From NCBI RefSeq assembly GCF_000744735.1, contig NZ_JQMM01000001.1, positions 2,410,655 to 2,474,654 of the forward strand: DNA of 64,000 bases. The letters are read 5' to 3'. The position numbers were made by a program, and so were the translations under genes. Positions 16,458 through 28,545 of the stretch are shown in pieces. Origin of the DNA: Porticoccus hydrocarbonoclasticus MCTG13d (GTDB lineage Bacteria; Pseudomonadota; Gammaproteobacteria; Pseudomonadales; Porticoccaceae). Each line of letters begins with the position of its first letter. The stretch's first letter is position 1. The notes under the pieces were generated by a model. The model was given only the letters and a program-made list of their open reading frames with translations, had not been told where the DNA came from and did no database searches.

Positions 16458-17228
16458 TCAACGCCGGAATGGTATTAACAACAGGGACCATAACCCCTCA
16501 TCCTTTGCCTGATCCACACCAATCGGCATGGCCGGTTCGCGAACCTTGTCCGACCGACTGGCAAACAGGCGATCCCAGAAGCTGAATATAGCCCCATAAT
16601 TACTGTCCGTGTCGCGCTGGTCAATGTGGTGGTGCACCCAGTGAATAGAGGGCGTCACGATCACCCACGAGAGCCACTTCTCCAGATTCGCGGGCAGCCG
16701 GATATTGGAATGGTGAAAGCCCGCCACAGCCAGCACCAGCGATTCAAAGAGAATCACCGAGAGCAGCGGGAACCCGATCAGCAGAATAACGGCACCACGC
16801 ACCAGTGCCGACAATACCACCTCACCGAAGTGGAACCGCACAGCTGAGGTCACGTCCAGCCACTGATCGAGGTGATGAACCCGATGGAAACGCCATAACA
16901 GAGGTAAGCGATGATTGGCACGGTGCCACCAGTAAATCCACAGATCCAGCAACAGGATATCCAATGCAATGCCCCAGCCATCCCCCGGCCAAACAGTTCG
17001 CCAAGTCGCCGCGCTCTGGTTCACGGCGAACAGGGTAATGGGCAGGACGATCAGCGGCGATAGGGCACTGTTACAGAGCCACAATGAGAGATTTTTGCCG
17101 AGTCGACGGGAAGTGGCGATGACGTCGGGCCGTTGCGCAGCAGGCCATTTTCGTTCAGATGCGAACAAAAGCAGCATAAACCCCAGCACCAGAATACTTT
17201 TGTAGAGAACCAGTTCTGATATATCCAT
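16458..17228 (-). CDS. Sterol desaturase / fatty-acid hydroxylase superfamily protein
   Basis: From ATG 17228, with AAGGA upstream, the protein has 256 residues and several membrane segments. The di-iron histidine boxes are present: HRANH near residue 103, HRVHH near residue 116 and HWVHHH near residue 196. It is therefore an integral-membrane oxygenase acting on a lipid or other hydrophobic substrate. The exact reaction (hydroxylation or desaturation) cannot be read from the sequence. It lies between the recA terminator and the DUF4126 gene on the same strand. Confidence 0.85.
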   Translation of the reverse strand: MDISELVLYKSILVLGFMLLLFASERKWPAAQRPDVIATSRRLGKNLSLWLCNSALSPLIVLPITLFAVNQSAATWRTVWPGDGWGIALDILLLDLWIYWWHRANHRLPLLWRFHRVHHLDQWLDVTSAVRFHFGEVVLSALVRGAVILLIGFPLLSVILFESLVLAVAGFHHSNIRLPANLEKWLSWVIVTPSIHWVHHHIDQRDTDSNYGAIFSFWDRLFASRSDKVREPAMPIGVDQAKDEGLWSLLLIPFRR

Positions 17229-17327
17229 TACTTCCTTTACCGCCCCCTCAGGGAACCCACCCAAAAAATCGCCGACGCGAACCCCTTACCATCAGACTGA
17301 TATTGAATCAGGAAATCCGGACGGCCA

Positions 17328-17364
17328 CAAAAAAGCCGCACCAGAAAACTGGTGCGGCTTTTTG
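17328..17364 (-). terminator. recA terminator (bidirectional in form)
   Basis: GCCGCACCA (17335-17343) and TGGTGCGGC (17350-17358) form a nine-base-pair stem with a six-base loop, with an A run before and a T run after, so it can terminate on either strand. It lies about 30 bases beyond the recA stop. Confidence 0.85.
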
Positions 17365-17394
17365 TAACATCCTGTGATCAGCTTTTCACAGCGG

Positions 17395-18444
17395 TCAGTT
17401 TTGAACCTCTTCCGCTTCCGCAGGGTCCGCTGGCAGCTCCTGTTTTGGAGGTTTGGCCGGGGCCATTAACTGCTGACGGATTTTCTGTTCAACCTCAGCG
17501 GCAATTTCCGGATTTTCCTTCAAATACTCGCAGGCATTCGCTTTTCCCTGTCCAATTTTGGTGCCGTTATAGGCATACCAGGCACCTGCCTTGTCAATCA
17601 GGCCACACTTGACCCCCAGATCGACCACTTCACCCAGATGGTTGATGCCCTCACCGTATAAAATCTGGAATTCACACTGTTTGAACGGGGGAGACACTTT
17701 GTTTTTAACCACCTTGACACGGGTTTCGTTACCCACCACTTCCTCGCCTTCCTTGACGGCACCGATACGCCGAATATCCAGCCGCACCGAGGAGTAAAAT
17801 TTAAGGGCATTACCGCCCGTGGTGGTTTCCGGATTGCCAAACATCACCCCGATCTTCATTCTGATCTGGTTAATAAAGATCACCAGACAGTTGGCCTGCT
17901 TGATATTGCTGGTCAGTTTGCGCAGTGCCTGGGACATCAGGCGGGCCTGCAAGCCCACATGGTGATCGCCCATTTCACCTTCAATTTCTGCACGGGGCGT
18001 CAGGGCCGCCACCGAATCCACCACCAGCACATCAATGGCTCCTGAACGCACCAGCATATCGGTGACCTCCAGAGCCTGTTCGCCGGTATCCGGCTGGGAG
18101 ACAATCAGGTCATCCACATTGACACCCAGTTTTTCGGCGTAGTCTGGATCCAGCGCATGTTCCGCATCCACAAAAGCACAGGTGCCGCCTTTCTTTTGCG
18201 CCTCGGCAATCACCTGAAGCGTCAACGTGGTTTTACCGGAGGATTCCGGCCCATAAATTTCCACTACACGACCCTTCGGCAGACCACCGATGCCCAATGC
18301 GATATCCAGACCCAGCGACCCGGTTGAGATAGATGGCATGACCACATGTTCCCGGTCGCCCATCCGCATGACAGTTCCCTTGCCAAATTGCCGCTCGATC
18401 TGACCGAGTGCTGCCTGCAGCGCTTTTTCCTTGTTTGGATCCAT
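17395..18444 (-). CDS. recA: Recombinase RecA
   Basis: The 349-residue protein has the Walker A motif GPESSGKTT near residues 67-75, [12 protein letters not shown], the Walker B strand [22 protein letters not shown] near residue 140, and the L2 loop [28 protein letters not shown]. It forms ATP-dependent filaments on single-stranded DNA for strand exchange and for LexA cleavage. The length is standard, with the usual acidic tail ([10 protein letters not shown]). A LexA box lies upstream and a strong terminator downstream. Confidence 0.98.
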   Translation of the reverse strand: MDPNKEKALQAALGQIERQFGKGTVMRMGDREHVVMPSISTGSLGLDIALGIGGLPKGRVVEIYGPESSGKTTLTLQVIAEAQKKGGTCAFVDAEHALDPDYAEKLGVNVDDLIVSQPDTGEQALEVTDMLVRSGAIDVLVVDSVAALTPRAEIEGEMGDHHVGLQARLMSQALRKLTSNIKQANCLVIFINQIRMKIGVMFGNPETTTGGNALKFYSSVRLDIRRIGAVKEGEEVVGNETRVKVVKNKVSPPFKQCEFQILYGEGINHLGEVVDLGVKCGLIDKAGAWYAYNGTKIGQGKANACEYLKENPEIAAEVEQKIRQQLMAPAKPPKQELPADPAEAEEVQN

Positions 18445-18507
18445 GAAAGGTCTCCTTTGCTATCTTCTGTGTAGAGAATGGCGCTAGCTTAACGCAACGC
18501 AAAACCA

Positions 18508-18523
18508 CTGTATAGTCATACAG
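18508..18523 (-). promoter_or_regulatory. LexA (SOS) box upstream of recA
   Basis: The sequence CTGTATAGTCATACAG fits CTGT-N8-ACAG exactly and, read on the minus strand, is TACTGTATGACTATACAG, almost the textbook SOS box. It lies 64 bases upstream of the recA ATG and just past the pncC stop at 18527, so SOS control of recA is expected. Confidence 0.9.
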
Positions 18524-18526
18524 TAT

Positions 18527-19015
18527 TTAATTTTCCAGCAACTCAATTAATCCCAGCAACGCCTGCTGTACTGCGGCCGTTCTCACCGCCGCCCGGTCAC
18601 CGGGAAACCTGAAACAGCGGGCGACCGGAAAACCGTCGCGAAGCATCCAGCAAAACCAGACCGTCCCCACTGGTTTCGCCTCGGTGCCGCCATCCGGCCC
18701 CGCCACACCGCTCACTGCCACACTGATATCGGCATCGGCAAGGGCCAGGACAGCCCGCGCCATTTCGATGACCACCACTTCACTGACCGCTCCCTCAGCG
18801 GCGAGCACGTCAGGGGACAACCCCAACAACTGCTGCTTGGCACTGTTGGCGTAGGTCACCAGCCCCAGCTGAAACCATTGGGAACTGCCGGGAATCCCGG
18901 TGATGGCACTGGCGATGCCACCACCGGTACAGGATTCCGCGCAGGTAACCGTGGCATGGCGATTGAGCAACAGCTCTCCCAGCCGGGCCGACAGCGAAAC
19001 CGTTTGATTATCCAT
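18527..19015 (-). CDS. pncC: Nicotinamide-nucleotide amidase (CinA C-terminal type)
   Basis: The 162-residue single-domain CinA-C protein contains TCAESCTGGGIASAIT near residues 24-39, VSGVAGPDGGTEAKPVGTVWF near residues 101-121 and ending helices. It deamidates nicotinamide mononucleotide in pyridine-nucleotide recycling. The N-terminal molybdopterin-like domain of full CinA is absent, as in E. coli PncC. The gene immediately precedes recA, the common gammaproteobacterial order. Confidence 0.92.
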   Translation of the reverse strand: MDNQTVSLSARLGELLLNRHATVTCAESCTGGGIASAITGIPGSSQWFQLGLVTYANSAKQQLLGLSPDVLAAEGAVSEVVVIEMARAVLALADADISVAVSGVAGPDGGTEAKPVGTVWFCWMLRDGFPVARCFRFPGDRAAVRTAAVQQALLGLIELLEN

Positions 19016-19068
19016 GCCGACAACTTACTGCAACTGATCTGCTGATTAAAGAGGCGATGCAAATACCC

Positions 19069-20214
19069 TTATTTGAAGGTAATGGTAACCTGGGTTTCAT
19101 AGTGATAGGTGCCGGGAAACAGATCAATCAGATTCACCTGTTCGATCCGGTAATCACCGCCCAACAACTGCAGATCGCGCACCATGGTGGGGGCACTGCA
19201 ACTGACGTAAATCAGTTTTTTGGGCCGATAGGCTTTGACCCATTGTGCCAGATGAACAAAGCCCTTGCGGGGTGGGTCCACCAGCAGCACATCGAAACGG
19301 GTGTGCTCGGTACGCGCCTTGAAGGCCCGCAACGCCGTGTCGGAAAAAAGATCCAGATGAATAAAGCTGAGCTCTTCCTTCAGCTTCGCCCGCTCCGGCG
19401 CATAGTCCACCATCACCCGCTCGATACCGGGGTGCTCCGGCAGAATCAAATCTGACAGGTTGCCCTCACCGGAGAATAGGTCCAGCAACGTCCCGACCTC
19501 AAGATCGTCCAGCTGAGCTCTTACGGTCTCCCGCAGCATCTCATTCATGGCCCTGTTGACCTGGGTAAAACCGCCGTGGGCATAGGGTTGATCCCATTGC
19601 ACACTGACCCCGTCATCGGTCAGATACAGCTCACAGTGCCCCTGACCCTGGTGATCCTCAGTCCAGCTTTTGTCCTGGTAGAGGCTGTCAAAGGTCTCGC
19701 GAAGTCGCTCATCAATCACCTGGCAGTGCGGAATTTCCAGAACAGCATCGGTGACCGGGTCGATCATACCCAGATACTTGTGACGGTAGTGCAACTGCAT
19801 GCGATTGCGGTAGCCCAGCCGCTGCTCCGCAGGTGCCACGCGAATGTCGGGGGTCTCCACGCTGAGACGTTTGAGATGATCCGCCAGGGCATTGCGCTTG
19901 TAGGTCAGCTCACTTTCATAATCCGTGTGCAGAAAATGGCAGCCGGAGCACTGCTCAAAATGCTCGCAGGCCGGTGTAATACGGTTTTCAGCAGTGCTGG
20001 AAAGGTTGCTCATCCGGGCAAACAGCACCCCTTTGCTGGCGCGGGTAATGGTTGCAGAGCCCTGTTCACCGGGCAACGTTTTGGCAATGAAACAGGGTTT
20101 GCTGTCAATCTTTGCCACCCCCTGCCCCATCGGGTCGATGCTCTCGATGAGGAATTCAATCGGGCGGTTTGGCGATTGCCGCTTGGCTTTGGGGTGAGGT
20201 CTTCTGGGTTTCAA
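19069..20214 (-). CDS. RNA (uracil-5-)-methyltransferase of the RlmD/TrmA type
   Basis: The 381-residue protein starts at TTG 20214 with AAGGA about six bases upstream; no ATG precedes the TRAM domain (residues 16-75). CEHFEQCSGCHF near residues 83-94 forms an iron-sulfur site with a later cysteine. The SAM domain shows LLDLFSGEGNLSDLI near residue 242, VDPPRKGF near residue 312 and YVSCSAPTMVRDL near residue 337, whose cysteine is the likely nucleophile. It methylates uracil at C5 in rRNA or tRNA; which position cannot be told. It is shorter than RlmD. Confidence 0.82.
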   Translation of the reverse strand: MKPRRPHPKAKRQSPNRPIEFLIESIDPMGQGVAKIDSKPCFIAKTLPGEQGSATITRASKGVLFARMSNLSSTAENRITPACEHFEQCSGCHFLHTDYESELTYKRNALADHLKRLSVETPDIRVAPAEQRLGYRNRMQLHYRHKYLGMIDPVTDAVLEIPHCQVIDERLRETFDSLYQDKSWTEDHQGQGHCELYLTDDGVSVQWDQPYAHGGFTQVNRAMNEMLRETVRAQLDDLEVGTLLDLFSGEGNLSDLILPEHPGIERVMVDYAPERAKLKEELSFIHLDLFSDTALRAFKARTEHTRFDVLLVDPPRKGFVHLAQWVKAYRPKKLIYVSCSAPTMVRDLQLLGGDYRIEQVNLIDLFPGTYHYETQVTITFK

Positions 20215-20396
20215 TGGGATTCCTTACGTATGACTGTCGGGAGACAAACTGGCCGACGCTAAAACAGGCTTCAAGTATGCCCTAGTTTTACAGCCATTGG
20301 GATTTCTCAATGGCGCCACCTCATTCGCGAAAGCAGTGAACAAAACCTGCTTCGTGACTTGTAACGCACCAAAAGACAGCGACACCGGACAATCGA

Positions 20397-21344
20397 TCAA
20401 TCAGCAACGAACAACCGGGCCGGACCCACCGGGACGATACCGGTGGGATTGATGGTTTTGTGGCTTCCATAGTAGTGCTTTTTAATGTGATCCAGGTTGA
20501 CGGTTTCTGCGACACCGGGGGTTTTGTATAACCGGGACAGATAGCCGGGTAAATTCGAGAACTCCAGCAAGCGGTTGCGATTGCATTTGAAGTGACCGTG
20601 GTAAACCGCATCGAAACGCACCAGCGTGGTGAACAATCGCCAGTCCGCCTCTGTGACCTGTTCGCCCAACAGATAATCCCGGTTTGCCAGTCTGCCCTCC
20701 ACCCAGTCCAGCGCCTCAAAAAGCCCGGCGTAGGCTCTCTCATAGGCGGTCTGGGTTGTGGCAAATCCGGCCCGGTACACGCCGTTGTTAATTTCCTCGT
20801 ACACCCGCTGATTAATGTCATCTATCTCCACGCGCAAAGCTGCCGGGTAAAAATCCAGCCGGTTACCGGTCATCGAATCAAAGGCACTGTTGAACATTCG
20901 AATAATGTCGGCAGATTCGTTGCTGACGATGGTCTGCTGTTGTTTATCCCACAACACCGGCACGGTCACCCGCCCTTCATAATCACGGGCGGCTTTCAAA
21001 TAGAGTTGATAGAGGTAATCCAGCCCGTAGAGATCATCGCCCTCCGCGCTAAACTCCCAACCATTTTCCAGCATCAGTGGCTCCACCACAGTGACACCAA
21101 TATGCTCCACCAGCCCCTTTAACTGGCGAAAAATCAGCGTCCGATGGGCCCAGGGACAGGCCAGCGAAACATACAGATGATACCGGCCACTGCTGGCGGC
21201 AAACCCCTGCTGCCCGTCGGGGCCCGGGCCGCCATCCGCAGTGATCCAGTGCCGGAACCGGCTTTCCTGCCGCTTGAACTCCCCGCCACTGGCTTTGGTG
21301 TCGTACCACTTGTCCTGCCATGTCCCGTTCACCAACAATCCCAT
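20397..21344 (-). CDS. Glutathionyl-hydroquinone reductase (YqjG/Ecm4 type)
   Basis: From ATG 21344, with GGAGAG upstream, the protein has 315 residues beginning MGLLVNGTWQDKWYDT. The catalytic motif CPWAHR near residue 53 and the C-terminal GST helical domain (TEADWRLFTTLVRFDAVYHGHFKCN) identify the Xi-class GST fold that reduces glutathionyl-hydroquinones. An in-frame start 27 codons upstream is not conserved. It is a cytoplasmic single gene, divergent from mutS. Confidence 0.92.
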   Translation of the reverse strand: MGLLVNGTWQDKWYDTKASGGEFKRQESRFRHWITADGGPGPDGQQGFAASSGRYHLYVSLACPWAHRTLIFRQLKGLVEHIGVTVVEPLMLENGWEFSAEGDDLYGLDYLYQLYLKAARDYEGRVTVPVLWDKQQQTIVSNESADIIRMFNSAFDSMTGNRLDFYPAALRVEIDDINQRVYEEINNGVYRAGFATTQTAYERAYAGLFEALDWVEGRLANRDYLLGEQVTEADWRLFTTLVRFDAVYHGHFKCNRNRLLEFSNLPGYLSRLYKTPGVAETVNLDHIKKHYYGSHKTINPTGIVPVGPARLFVAD

Positions 21345-21584
21345 GATGCTCTCCCGAAACCGGTTTCCCGCTGTGTGATCAATAAGCATGACGCAATAGC
21401 CGTGGGCCTGCCAATCCGTAAACACATTTTACCGGGTGGCCATGCAAATTGAGTGTTGCACGGTCCGATGCCAGAACCGGTAGCATTTCGGAGTTGCCCT
21501 CATAATCAGCAGTTTTTTACTGCACTGCACTTATCGTAGAATGGACGGCTTTCCCGCGCAAAAAAGAGGCACCACCGCAAGCCG

Positions 21585-24167
21585 ATGACAGCCCAAACGG
21601 ATACCCTGTCCCAGCATACCCCCATGATGCAGCAATACTTGCGCATCAAGGCCCAGCATCCCCACGAGTTGTTGTTCTACCGCATGGGTGATTTTTATGA
21701 GTTGTTCTTCGACGATGCCAAAAAAGCGGCGCGGTTGCTGGATGTCACGCTGACGGCCCGGGGCAAGTCCGCGGGCCAGCCGATTCCGATGGCCGGAGTT
21801 CCCTACCATGCGGCGGAGGGCTATCTGGCACGACTGGTCAAGCTGGGGGAATCGGTGGCGATCTGCGAGCAGATTGGTGATCCGGCCACCAGCAAGGGGC
21901 CGGTGGACCGCCAGGTGGTTCGCATCGTCACCCCCGGCACAATCAGCGACGAAGCGCTGCTGGAAGAGCGGCGGGACAATCTGCTGGCCGCCATCGCCCA
22001 TCACAATGACCTGTTCGGCATTGCCACACTGGATATCGGCAGCGGTCGTTTTCTGGTGCTGGAGGTGGATAGCCCGGAAAGTTTGCAAAGTGAATTGCAA
22101 CGCCTCAGTCCCGCCGAGTTGCTGGTCGCCGATGATTTCCCCTGCCCGGCACTCGTCAGCCAGCAACGGGGCCTGCGCCATCGCCAACCCTGGGAATTTG
22201 ACCGGGATACCGCACAGCGCCAGTTAACCGACCAGTTTGGTACCCGGGATCTGTCCGCCTTCGGCTGCGATCATTTGCCACTGGCGCTCTCCGCTGCCGG
22301 TTGTCTGCTGCAATACGCCAGGGAAACCCAGCGCACCGCCCTGCCCCATATTCGCAGTATCAGCCATGAGAACCGCGACGACAGCGTTATTCTCGATGCC
22401 GCCACCCGGCGCAATCTGGAATTGAGCATCAACCTGAATGGCACGACGGATAATACGCTGATGTCGGTGATGGACAGCACCAGCACGGCGATGGGCAGCC
22501 GCCTGTTGAATCGCTGGATCAACCGGCCCCTGCGCAATCTGGCTGCACTGCAATGTCGACAGCAGGTGGTGGCCGCACTGCGTTTAAACAGTTGCCATGA
22601 ATCGGTGGCGGAACACCTCAGGCAGGTGGGCGATATGGAGCGGATTCTTGGGCGAGTGGCCCTGCGCTCTGCCCGCCCACGGGATCTGACCCGGCTGCGG
22701 CAGTCACTCAGCACCCTGCCCGCTATCCAGCGGGAATTGTCCTCGTCAGATATTGCGCCATTGCAACAGTTGTTGCGCAAAGCCGGAGAGTTCCCCGAGC
22801 TGGTCGCCCTACTGACCGGGGCCATCGCCGAGAATCCACCGGTGGTTATCCGCGACGGTGGCGTGATTGCCGAGGGCTATGACGCCGAGCTGGATGAGCT
22901 GCGCAATCTCAGCAGCAATGCCGGCCAGTTTCTGGTGGATCTCGAAGAACAGGAAAAAGCGAACACCGGTATCAGCACCCTCAAGGTGGGCTATAACCGG
23001 GTGCATGGCTACTACATAGAAATTTCCCGCGGCCAGTCTGAACGGGCACCCGCTCACTACATCCGGCGCCAGACCCTGAAAAATGCCGAGCGCTATATCA
23101 CCCCCGAACTGAAAACCTTCGAGGACAAGGCCCTGAGTGCCAGAAGTCGCGCCCTGAGCCGCGAGAAAGCCCTCTATGAAGCGCTGCTCGAAACCCTCAA
23201 CGAACAGCTCCTGCCGCTGCAGGAGAGCGCTGCAGCAGTGGCCGAACTCGACGCACTGGTCTGTCTCGCAGAACGCGCCGACAGTCTCGGTCTGATTCCA
23301 CCCTCCCTGTCGGAGCAACCGGGCATTGAGATCAATGGTGGTCGCCACCCGGTGGTTGAACAGGTGCTGGACACACCCTTTGTCGCCAATGACCTGAACC
23401 TGGACAAACAGCGGCGTATGCTGGTTATTACCGGTCCCAATATGGGCGGCAAATCCACCTATATGCGCCAGGCTGCACTGATTATCCTGCTGGCCCACAT
23501 CGGCAGCTGTGTGCCGGCCACCAGCGCTACGATTGGCCTGGTCGACCGCATTTTTACCCGCATCGGCTCCTCGGATGATCTGGCCGGTGGCCGGTCAACC
23601 TTTATGGTGGAAATGACAGAAACAGCCAATATTCTGCACAATGCCACGGCCCGGAGCCTAGTGCTGATGGATGAAATTGGCCGCGGCACCAGCACCTTTG
23701 ACGGCCTGTCGCTGGCCTGGGCCTGCGCGGTACAGCTGGCAGAAAAAGTCCAGGCTTTCACCCTGTTTGCCACCCATTATTTTGAACTCACCGGGCTGCC
23801 GGAAAAAACCGCCGGGGTGGCCAATGTCCACCTCGATGCCACCGAGTACAATGATGACATCGTGTTTCTCCACGCCATTCAGGAAGGTCCCGCCAGCCAG
23901 AGTTATGGCATTCAGGTGGCCAAGCTGGCAGGTATTCCGGCGGAAGTGATCGCGCTGGCCCGGCTGGAGCTGGCCAGCCTCGAAGCCGGTGCGCGCCCTG
24001 TGGTGACGGCGGGACCGGCAGCCAAGCCCCGTCAACAGGAGCTGTTTCGCGACCCGGTCTCAACAGCCTTGCTGGAAATGCTGGTCACTATCGAGCCGGA
24101 TGAATTAAGCCCCAGACAGGCACTGGAACAACTCTACGCACTCAAACAACTCATTCGGGAGCGATGA
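21585..24167 (+). CDS. mutS: DNA mismatch repair protein MutS
   Basis: The 860-residue protein has the mismatch-contact Phe-x-Glu region ([21 protein letters not shown]) near residues 25-45, the Walker A motif [15 protein letters not shown] near residue 615, [18 protein letters not shown] near residue 695 and ATHYFELT near residue 728. The length and C-terminal helix-turn-helix tail are standard. It recognises mispaired bases and signals through MutL. It is followed by fdxA on the same strand, a common neighbour. Confidence 0.98.
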   Translation: MTAQTDTLSQHTPMMQQYLRIKAQHPHELLFYRMGDFYELFFDDAKKAARLLDVTLTARGKSAGQPIPMAGVPYHAAEGYLARLVKLGESVAICEQIGDPATSKGPVDRQVVRIVTPGTISDEALLEERRDNLLAAIAHHNDLFGIATLDIGSGRFLVLEVDSPESLQSELQRLSPAELLVADDFPCPALVSQQRGLRHRQPWEFDRDTAQRQLTDQFGTRDLSAFGCDHLPLALSAAGCLLQYARETQRTALPHIRSISHENRDDSVILDAATRRNLELSINLNGTTDNTLMSVMDSTSTAMGSRLLNRWINRPLRNLAALQCRQQVVAALRLNSCHESVAEHLRQVGDMERILGRVALRSARPRDLTRLRQSLSTLPAIQRELSSSDIAPLQQLLRKAGEFPELVALLTGAIAENPPVVIRDGGVIAEGYDAELDELRNLSSNAGQFLVDLEEQEKANTGISTLKVGYNRVHGYYIEISRGQSERAPAHYIRRQTLKNAERYITPELKTFEDKALSARSRALSREKALYEALLETLNEQLLPLQESAAAVAELDALVCLAERADSLGLIPPSLSEQPGIEINGGRHPVVEQVLDTPFVANDLNLDKQRRMLVITGPNMGGKSTYMRQAALIILLAHIGSCVPATSATIGLVDRIFTRIGSSDDLAGGRSTFMVEMTETANILHNATARSLVLMDEIGRGTSTFDGLSLAWACAVQLAEKVQAFTLFATHYFELTGLPEKTAGVANVHLDATEYNDDIVFLHAIQEGPASQSYGIQVAKLAGIPAEVIALARLELASLEAGARPVVTAGPAAKPRQQELFRDPVSTALLEMLVTIEPDELSPRQALEQLYALKQLIRER

Positions 24168-24222
24168 TCCGGCCCGGTAACACAAAAAATCTGCTCCCGA
24201 ATTTAATTTGCCGGTCTGATTG

Positions 24223-24252
24223 TTTAAATAACCGTTTTTATTTCTGTATAAT
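24223..24252 (+). promoter_or_regulatory. Promoter of fdxA
   Basis: A consensus TATAAT at 24247-24252 is preceded at 18 bases by TTTAAA (24223-24228), four of six matches to a -35 box. The fdxA ATG lies 39 bases downstream, with GGAG upstream of it. Confidence 0.55.
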
Positions 24253-24291
24253 GCGCGGCTGTTCTATCACCCGCTTTTCGGAGAGCAACCC

Positions 24292-24615
24292 ATGACTTTT
24301 GTTGTCGGCGATAACTGCATCAAATGCAAACACACTGACTGTGTTGAAGTTTGCCCGGTGGACTGCTTTTACGAGGGCCCTAATTTTCTGGTCATCCACC
24401 CGGACGAGTGTATTGACTGCGCACTCTGCGAACCGGAATGTCCGGTGGATGCGATTTTTTCCGAAGATGAATTGCCCGCCGATCAGCAGGTATATCTGGA
24501 ACTGAATGCTGAACTGGCAGAGGTGTGGCCAAATATCACTGAAAAGAAAGATGCGCTGCCAGACGCCGAAGAGTGGGACGGGGTACCCGACAAATTACAA
24601 TACCTGGAGCGCTGA
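24292..24615 (+). CDS. fdxA: Seven-iron ferredoxin FdxA
   Basis: The 107-residue protein has [18 protein letters not shown] at residues 9-26 and [16 protein letters not shown] near residue 40, binding one 3Fe-4S and one 4Fe-4S cluster. The acidic C-terminal extension ([22 protein letters not shown]) is typical of Azotobacter-type FdxA. It is a low-potential electron carrier in the cytoplasm. Its position after mutS is conserved in pseudomonads. It has its own promoter and terminator. Confidence 0.96.
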   Translation: MTFVVGDNCIKCKHTDCVEVCPVDCFYEGPNFLVIHPDECIDCALCEPECPVDAIFSEDELPADQQVYLELNAELAEVWPNITEKKDALPDAEEWDGVPDKLQYLER

Positions 24616-24640
24616 TCACCGGCACCCGACAAACAAGCGT

Positions 24641-24668
24641 AAAAAAGCGGCCTGATGGCCGCTTTTTT
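24641..24668 (+). terminator. Terminator between fdxA and sppA
   Basis: GCGGCC/GGCCGC with loop TGAT is framed by six A and six T bases, giving an extended 12-base-pair stem. Its symmetry allows it to serve both fdxA on the plus strand and sppA on the minus strand. Confidence 0.85.
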
Positions 24669-24690
24669 ATTGTGCAGCTTAAAAATACAG

Positions 24691-26540
24691 CTACTGCACC
24701 GGGCATTCGAAACAGTGCAGATAGAGACCACGGGGATCATTAAAGCGATTCAGCAGCTGCAGCTCTCTGGTCACACCGTAGACCTCTGCCAGCAAACCCT
24801 GCGGCAACCAATCAGCCGGCAGCCAGCGGATCGATTGCCCCACCACGCTGCCGGACAGTTGACGCATCAGCTGCTCGCGGAAGTCCATCGGACTCTTTAC
24901 CTGTTCGGTCTGGTAGGCATCGAGACCGGCCGCCAGAGCCGCAGCATCTATCGCCTCTTGCAGGTTGCCGAGATGGTCAACCAAGCCTAGCGCCTTTGCT
25001 TTTTCACCGGTCCAGACCCGGCCCTGGGCAATATCGTGGATTCGTTCCGGCGTACTGTTACGGGCTTCCGCGACAATGCCGAGGAACTGATCGTAGACAT
25101 GGTTGACCCCAAACTGGATAAGCTGTTTTGCCTGAGGTGACATGGGGCGGTCGAGACGATAGAGGTCGGCCAGATTGGTGGTGCCGATACCATCGCTATT
25201 GACACCCAACGCCGCCAGACTGTTTTCAAACGTCGGAATCACGCCAAACACACCGATGGAACCGGTAATCGTGGTAGGACTGGCCCAGATCTGATCCGCG
25301 CCCATGGCCATCCAGTAACCTCCGGACGCCGCCACGGAACCCATGGAAACGATCACCGGGATACCCGACTGCCGGGTCAGCACCACTTCCTGTCGAATCA
25401 CTTCAGAGGCAAACGCACTGCCACCGGGGCTGTCAATACGCAGCACCAGAGCTTTGAATTGTTGCTTCCGCACCTGTTGGAACAGTTTTGACAGGCTGTC
25501 GCTGCCGATGGTTCCAGCGGGATGCTCACCATCCAGAATCGCACCCCTGGCTACAATCAGGCCCACCTTATCCGTTGAGGGCAGCACCTGCGCTGCCTCG
25601 GCCCGACGGGTATAGCCCAGATACCGATCCACATCCACGACCTGGTAGCCACCCTTGTCGTTACTGCCTGCCAACGCCTGCAATCTGGCCAGCATCTGCG
25701 GGCGGGTCGACAGCTTATCCACCAGCCCGCTGGCAACGGCCGTTTCAGCGGTATTACCCCGATGATCTTCAAGCTTGCTCGTCAGATTATTGACGTAATC
25801 ATTGATGGCATCGACCGGCAACTCGCGCTGGGTTTCCACCCGGCGGGTATAGGTCGACCAGAGCGCATTGAGCCAGGCACTGTTGTGTTCCCGCGAAGCA
25901 GGAGACATATCGGTGCGGGTAAAGGGTTCTATGGCATCCTTGTAACTGCCCACCCTGAACACATGGACATTGATACGAAGCTTGTCGAGGGTACCCTTGA
26001 TATAGTTGGGATAATTGCCGTAGCCGGTGATCAGAACGGCGCCCATCGGGTTGAGGTGGATTTCGTCGGCAAAACTGGCCAGGTAGTACTGCTCCTGGGT
26101 ATAGCTGTCACCCACCGCGATAATCGGCTTGCCGCTCTCACGAAACCTGCTGAGTGCCTGCGCGACTTCCTCAAGTTTGGTCAGACCACCGCCGAGCAGA
26201 TAATCCAGTTCCAGCACCAGCGAGGTGATGCGGGGGTCCTCAGCGGCCTCATCAATGGCCTCAGTGAGATCGTGCACCAGGGTTTCCGCATCGGCCGGCC
26301 CACTCTGCTGCAACAGTTGGGTCAGTGGATCCACATAGGTTTTCTGCTCCACCAGAAAGCCTCCGGGGGCAATGCGCAGGGCCGCCTTTTCCGGCAACGG
26401 TTGCACATCCTTGCGAAAAATACTGAGAATAAAAACAACCACCACCAGCAAAAACAGAATATTGAGCAATATCCGCAGACCGCTGGCCAGCCTTCCGATA
26501 AAACCGAACAGCCGCCGAAAAATACCCGGTTTTTCACGGC

Positions 26541-26544
<4 letters not shown>
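24691..26544 (-). CDS. sppA: Signal peptide peptidase SppA, 67 kDa type
   Basis: The 617-residue protein has an N-terminal membrane anchor near residues 24-44 (RILLNILFLLVVVVFILSIF) and two tandem ClpP-like domains. The general-base lysine is in RVGSYKDAIEPF near residue 202 of the first domain, and the nucleophilic serine is in MGSVAASGGYW near residue 405 of the second. The enzyme degrades cleaved signal peptides at the inner membrane, facing the periplasm. The length matches E. coli SppA. Its start overlaps the DUF2069 stop (ATGA). Confidence 0.93.
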
Positions 26545-27882
<1,338 letters not shown>

Positions 27883-27977
27883 AATGTTTGTGTAGAATAG
27901 TCCTGAGAAAAATACATTCTAGCTGCAAACCGGTGGACGGGGCCAGAAAGACAAACCGGAGCAGGAGGACACCACCA

Positions 27978-28460
27978 TTGAAACACAGTGCCATACGATT
28001 ATTGACAACTTTATTACTCCTGACGGCCATCGGCTGCAGCGACGGGGAACAGGGTTATGGCCTGCTAGATGGCGGTCGTATTGATTTCGACCAGCTGCAC
28101 GGCCGGGTAGTGCTGATTAATTACTGGGCCGAGTGGTGCAAGCCCTGCCGCGAGGAAATACCCGAACTCAATGAATTCCAGCGCCGCCACAGCGACCGGG
28201 TGCAATTACTGGCCGTCAATTTCGACGGGGTCACTGGCGAGGCGCTGAAACAGCAGGCCGCAGCGCTGGGAATAGACTTTCCTGTACTGCTTGACGATCC
28301 CCGTCAGCACTTCAATGTCAAACCCAGTGGTGTACTGCCGGAAACGCTGGTTATTGATGCTGATGGCAATTACCGTCAGGTCCTGCTGGGCCCCCAGACC
28401 GAAGAAAAGCTGGCGGCACTGCTGAAGCAGCTGTCGATCGAATCCACGACCGAAAAGTAA
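27978..28460 (+). CDS. TlpA/ResA-like thioredoxin-fold lipoprotein
   Basis: A TTG start at 27978, nine bases after AGGAGG, gives 160 residues with a lipoprotein signal (LLTTLLLLTAIGC). An upstream in-frame start adds a segment without signal character. The thioredoxin fold has the active site WAEWCKPCREE near residue 58 and the cis-proline region SGVLPETLVIDADG near residue 120. It is probably membrane-anchored in the periplasm as a thiol-disulfide reductase, for example in cytochrome c maturation. The substrate is unknown. It is divergent from arsC. Confidence 0.85.
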   Translation: MKHSAIRLLTTLLLLTAIGCSDGEQGYGLLDGGRIDFDQLHGRVVLINYWAEWCKPCREEIPELNEFQRRHSDRVQLLAVNFDGVTGEALKQQAAALGIDFPVLLDDPRQHFNVKPSGVLPETLVIDADGNYRQVLLGPQTEEKLAALLKQLSIESTTEK

Positions 28461-28545
28461 GCTCCTGCCTCAATCGGGGCTCCCTAACCCGGGGCAGGAC
28501 TGTCACAAATATTCTCTCGATGATCAAACCACTGAGCCGTAATAA

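Noticed and set aside
21531..22187. Minus-strand frame of 218 codons opposite mutS
   Set aside because: It lies wholly within mutS and its leader and has no family features.
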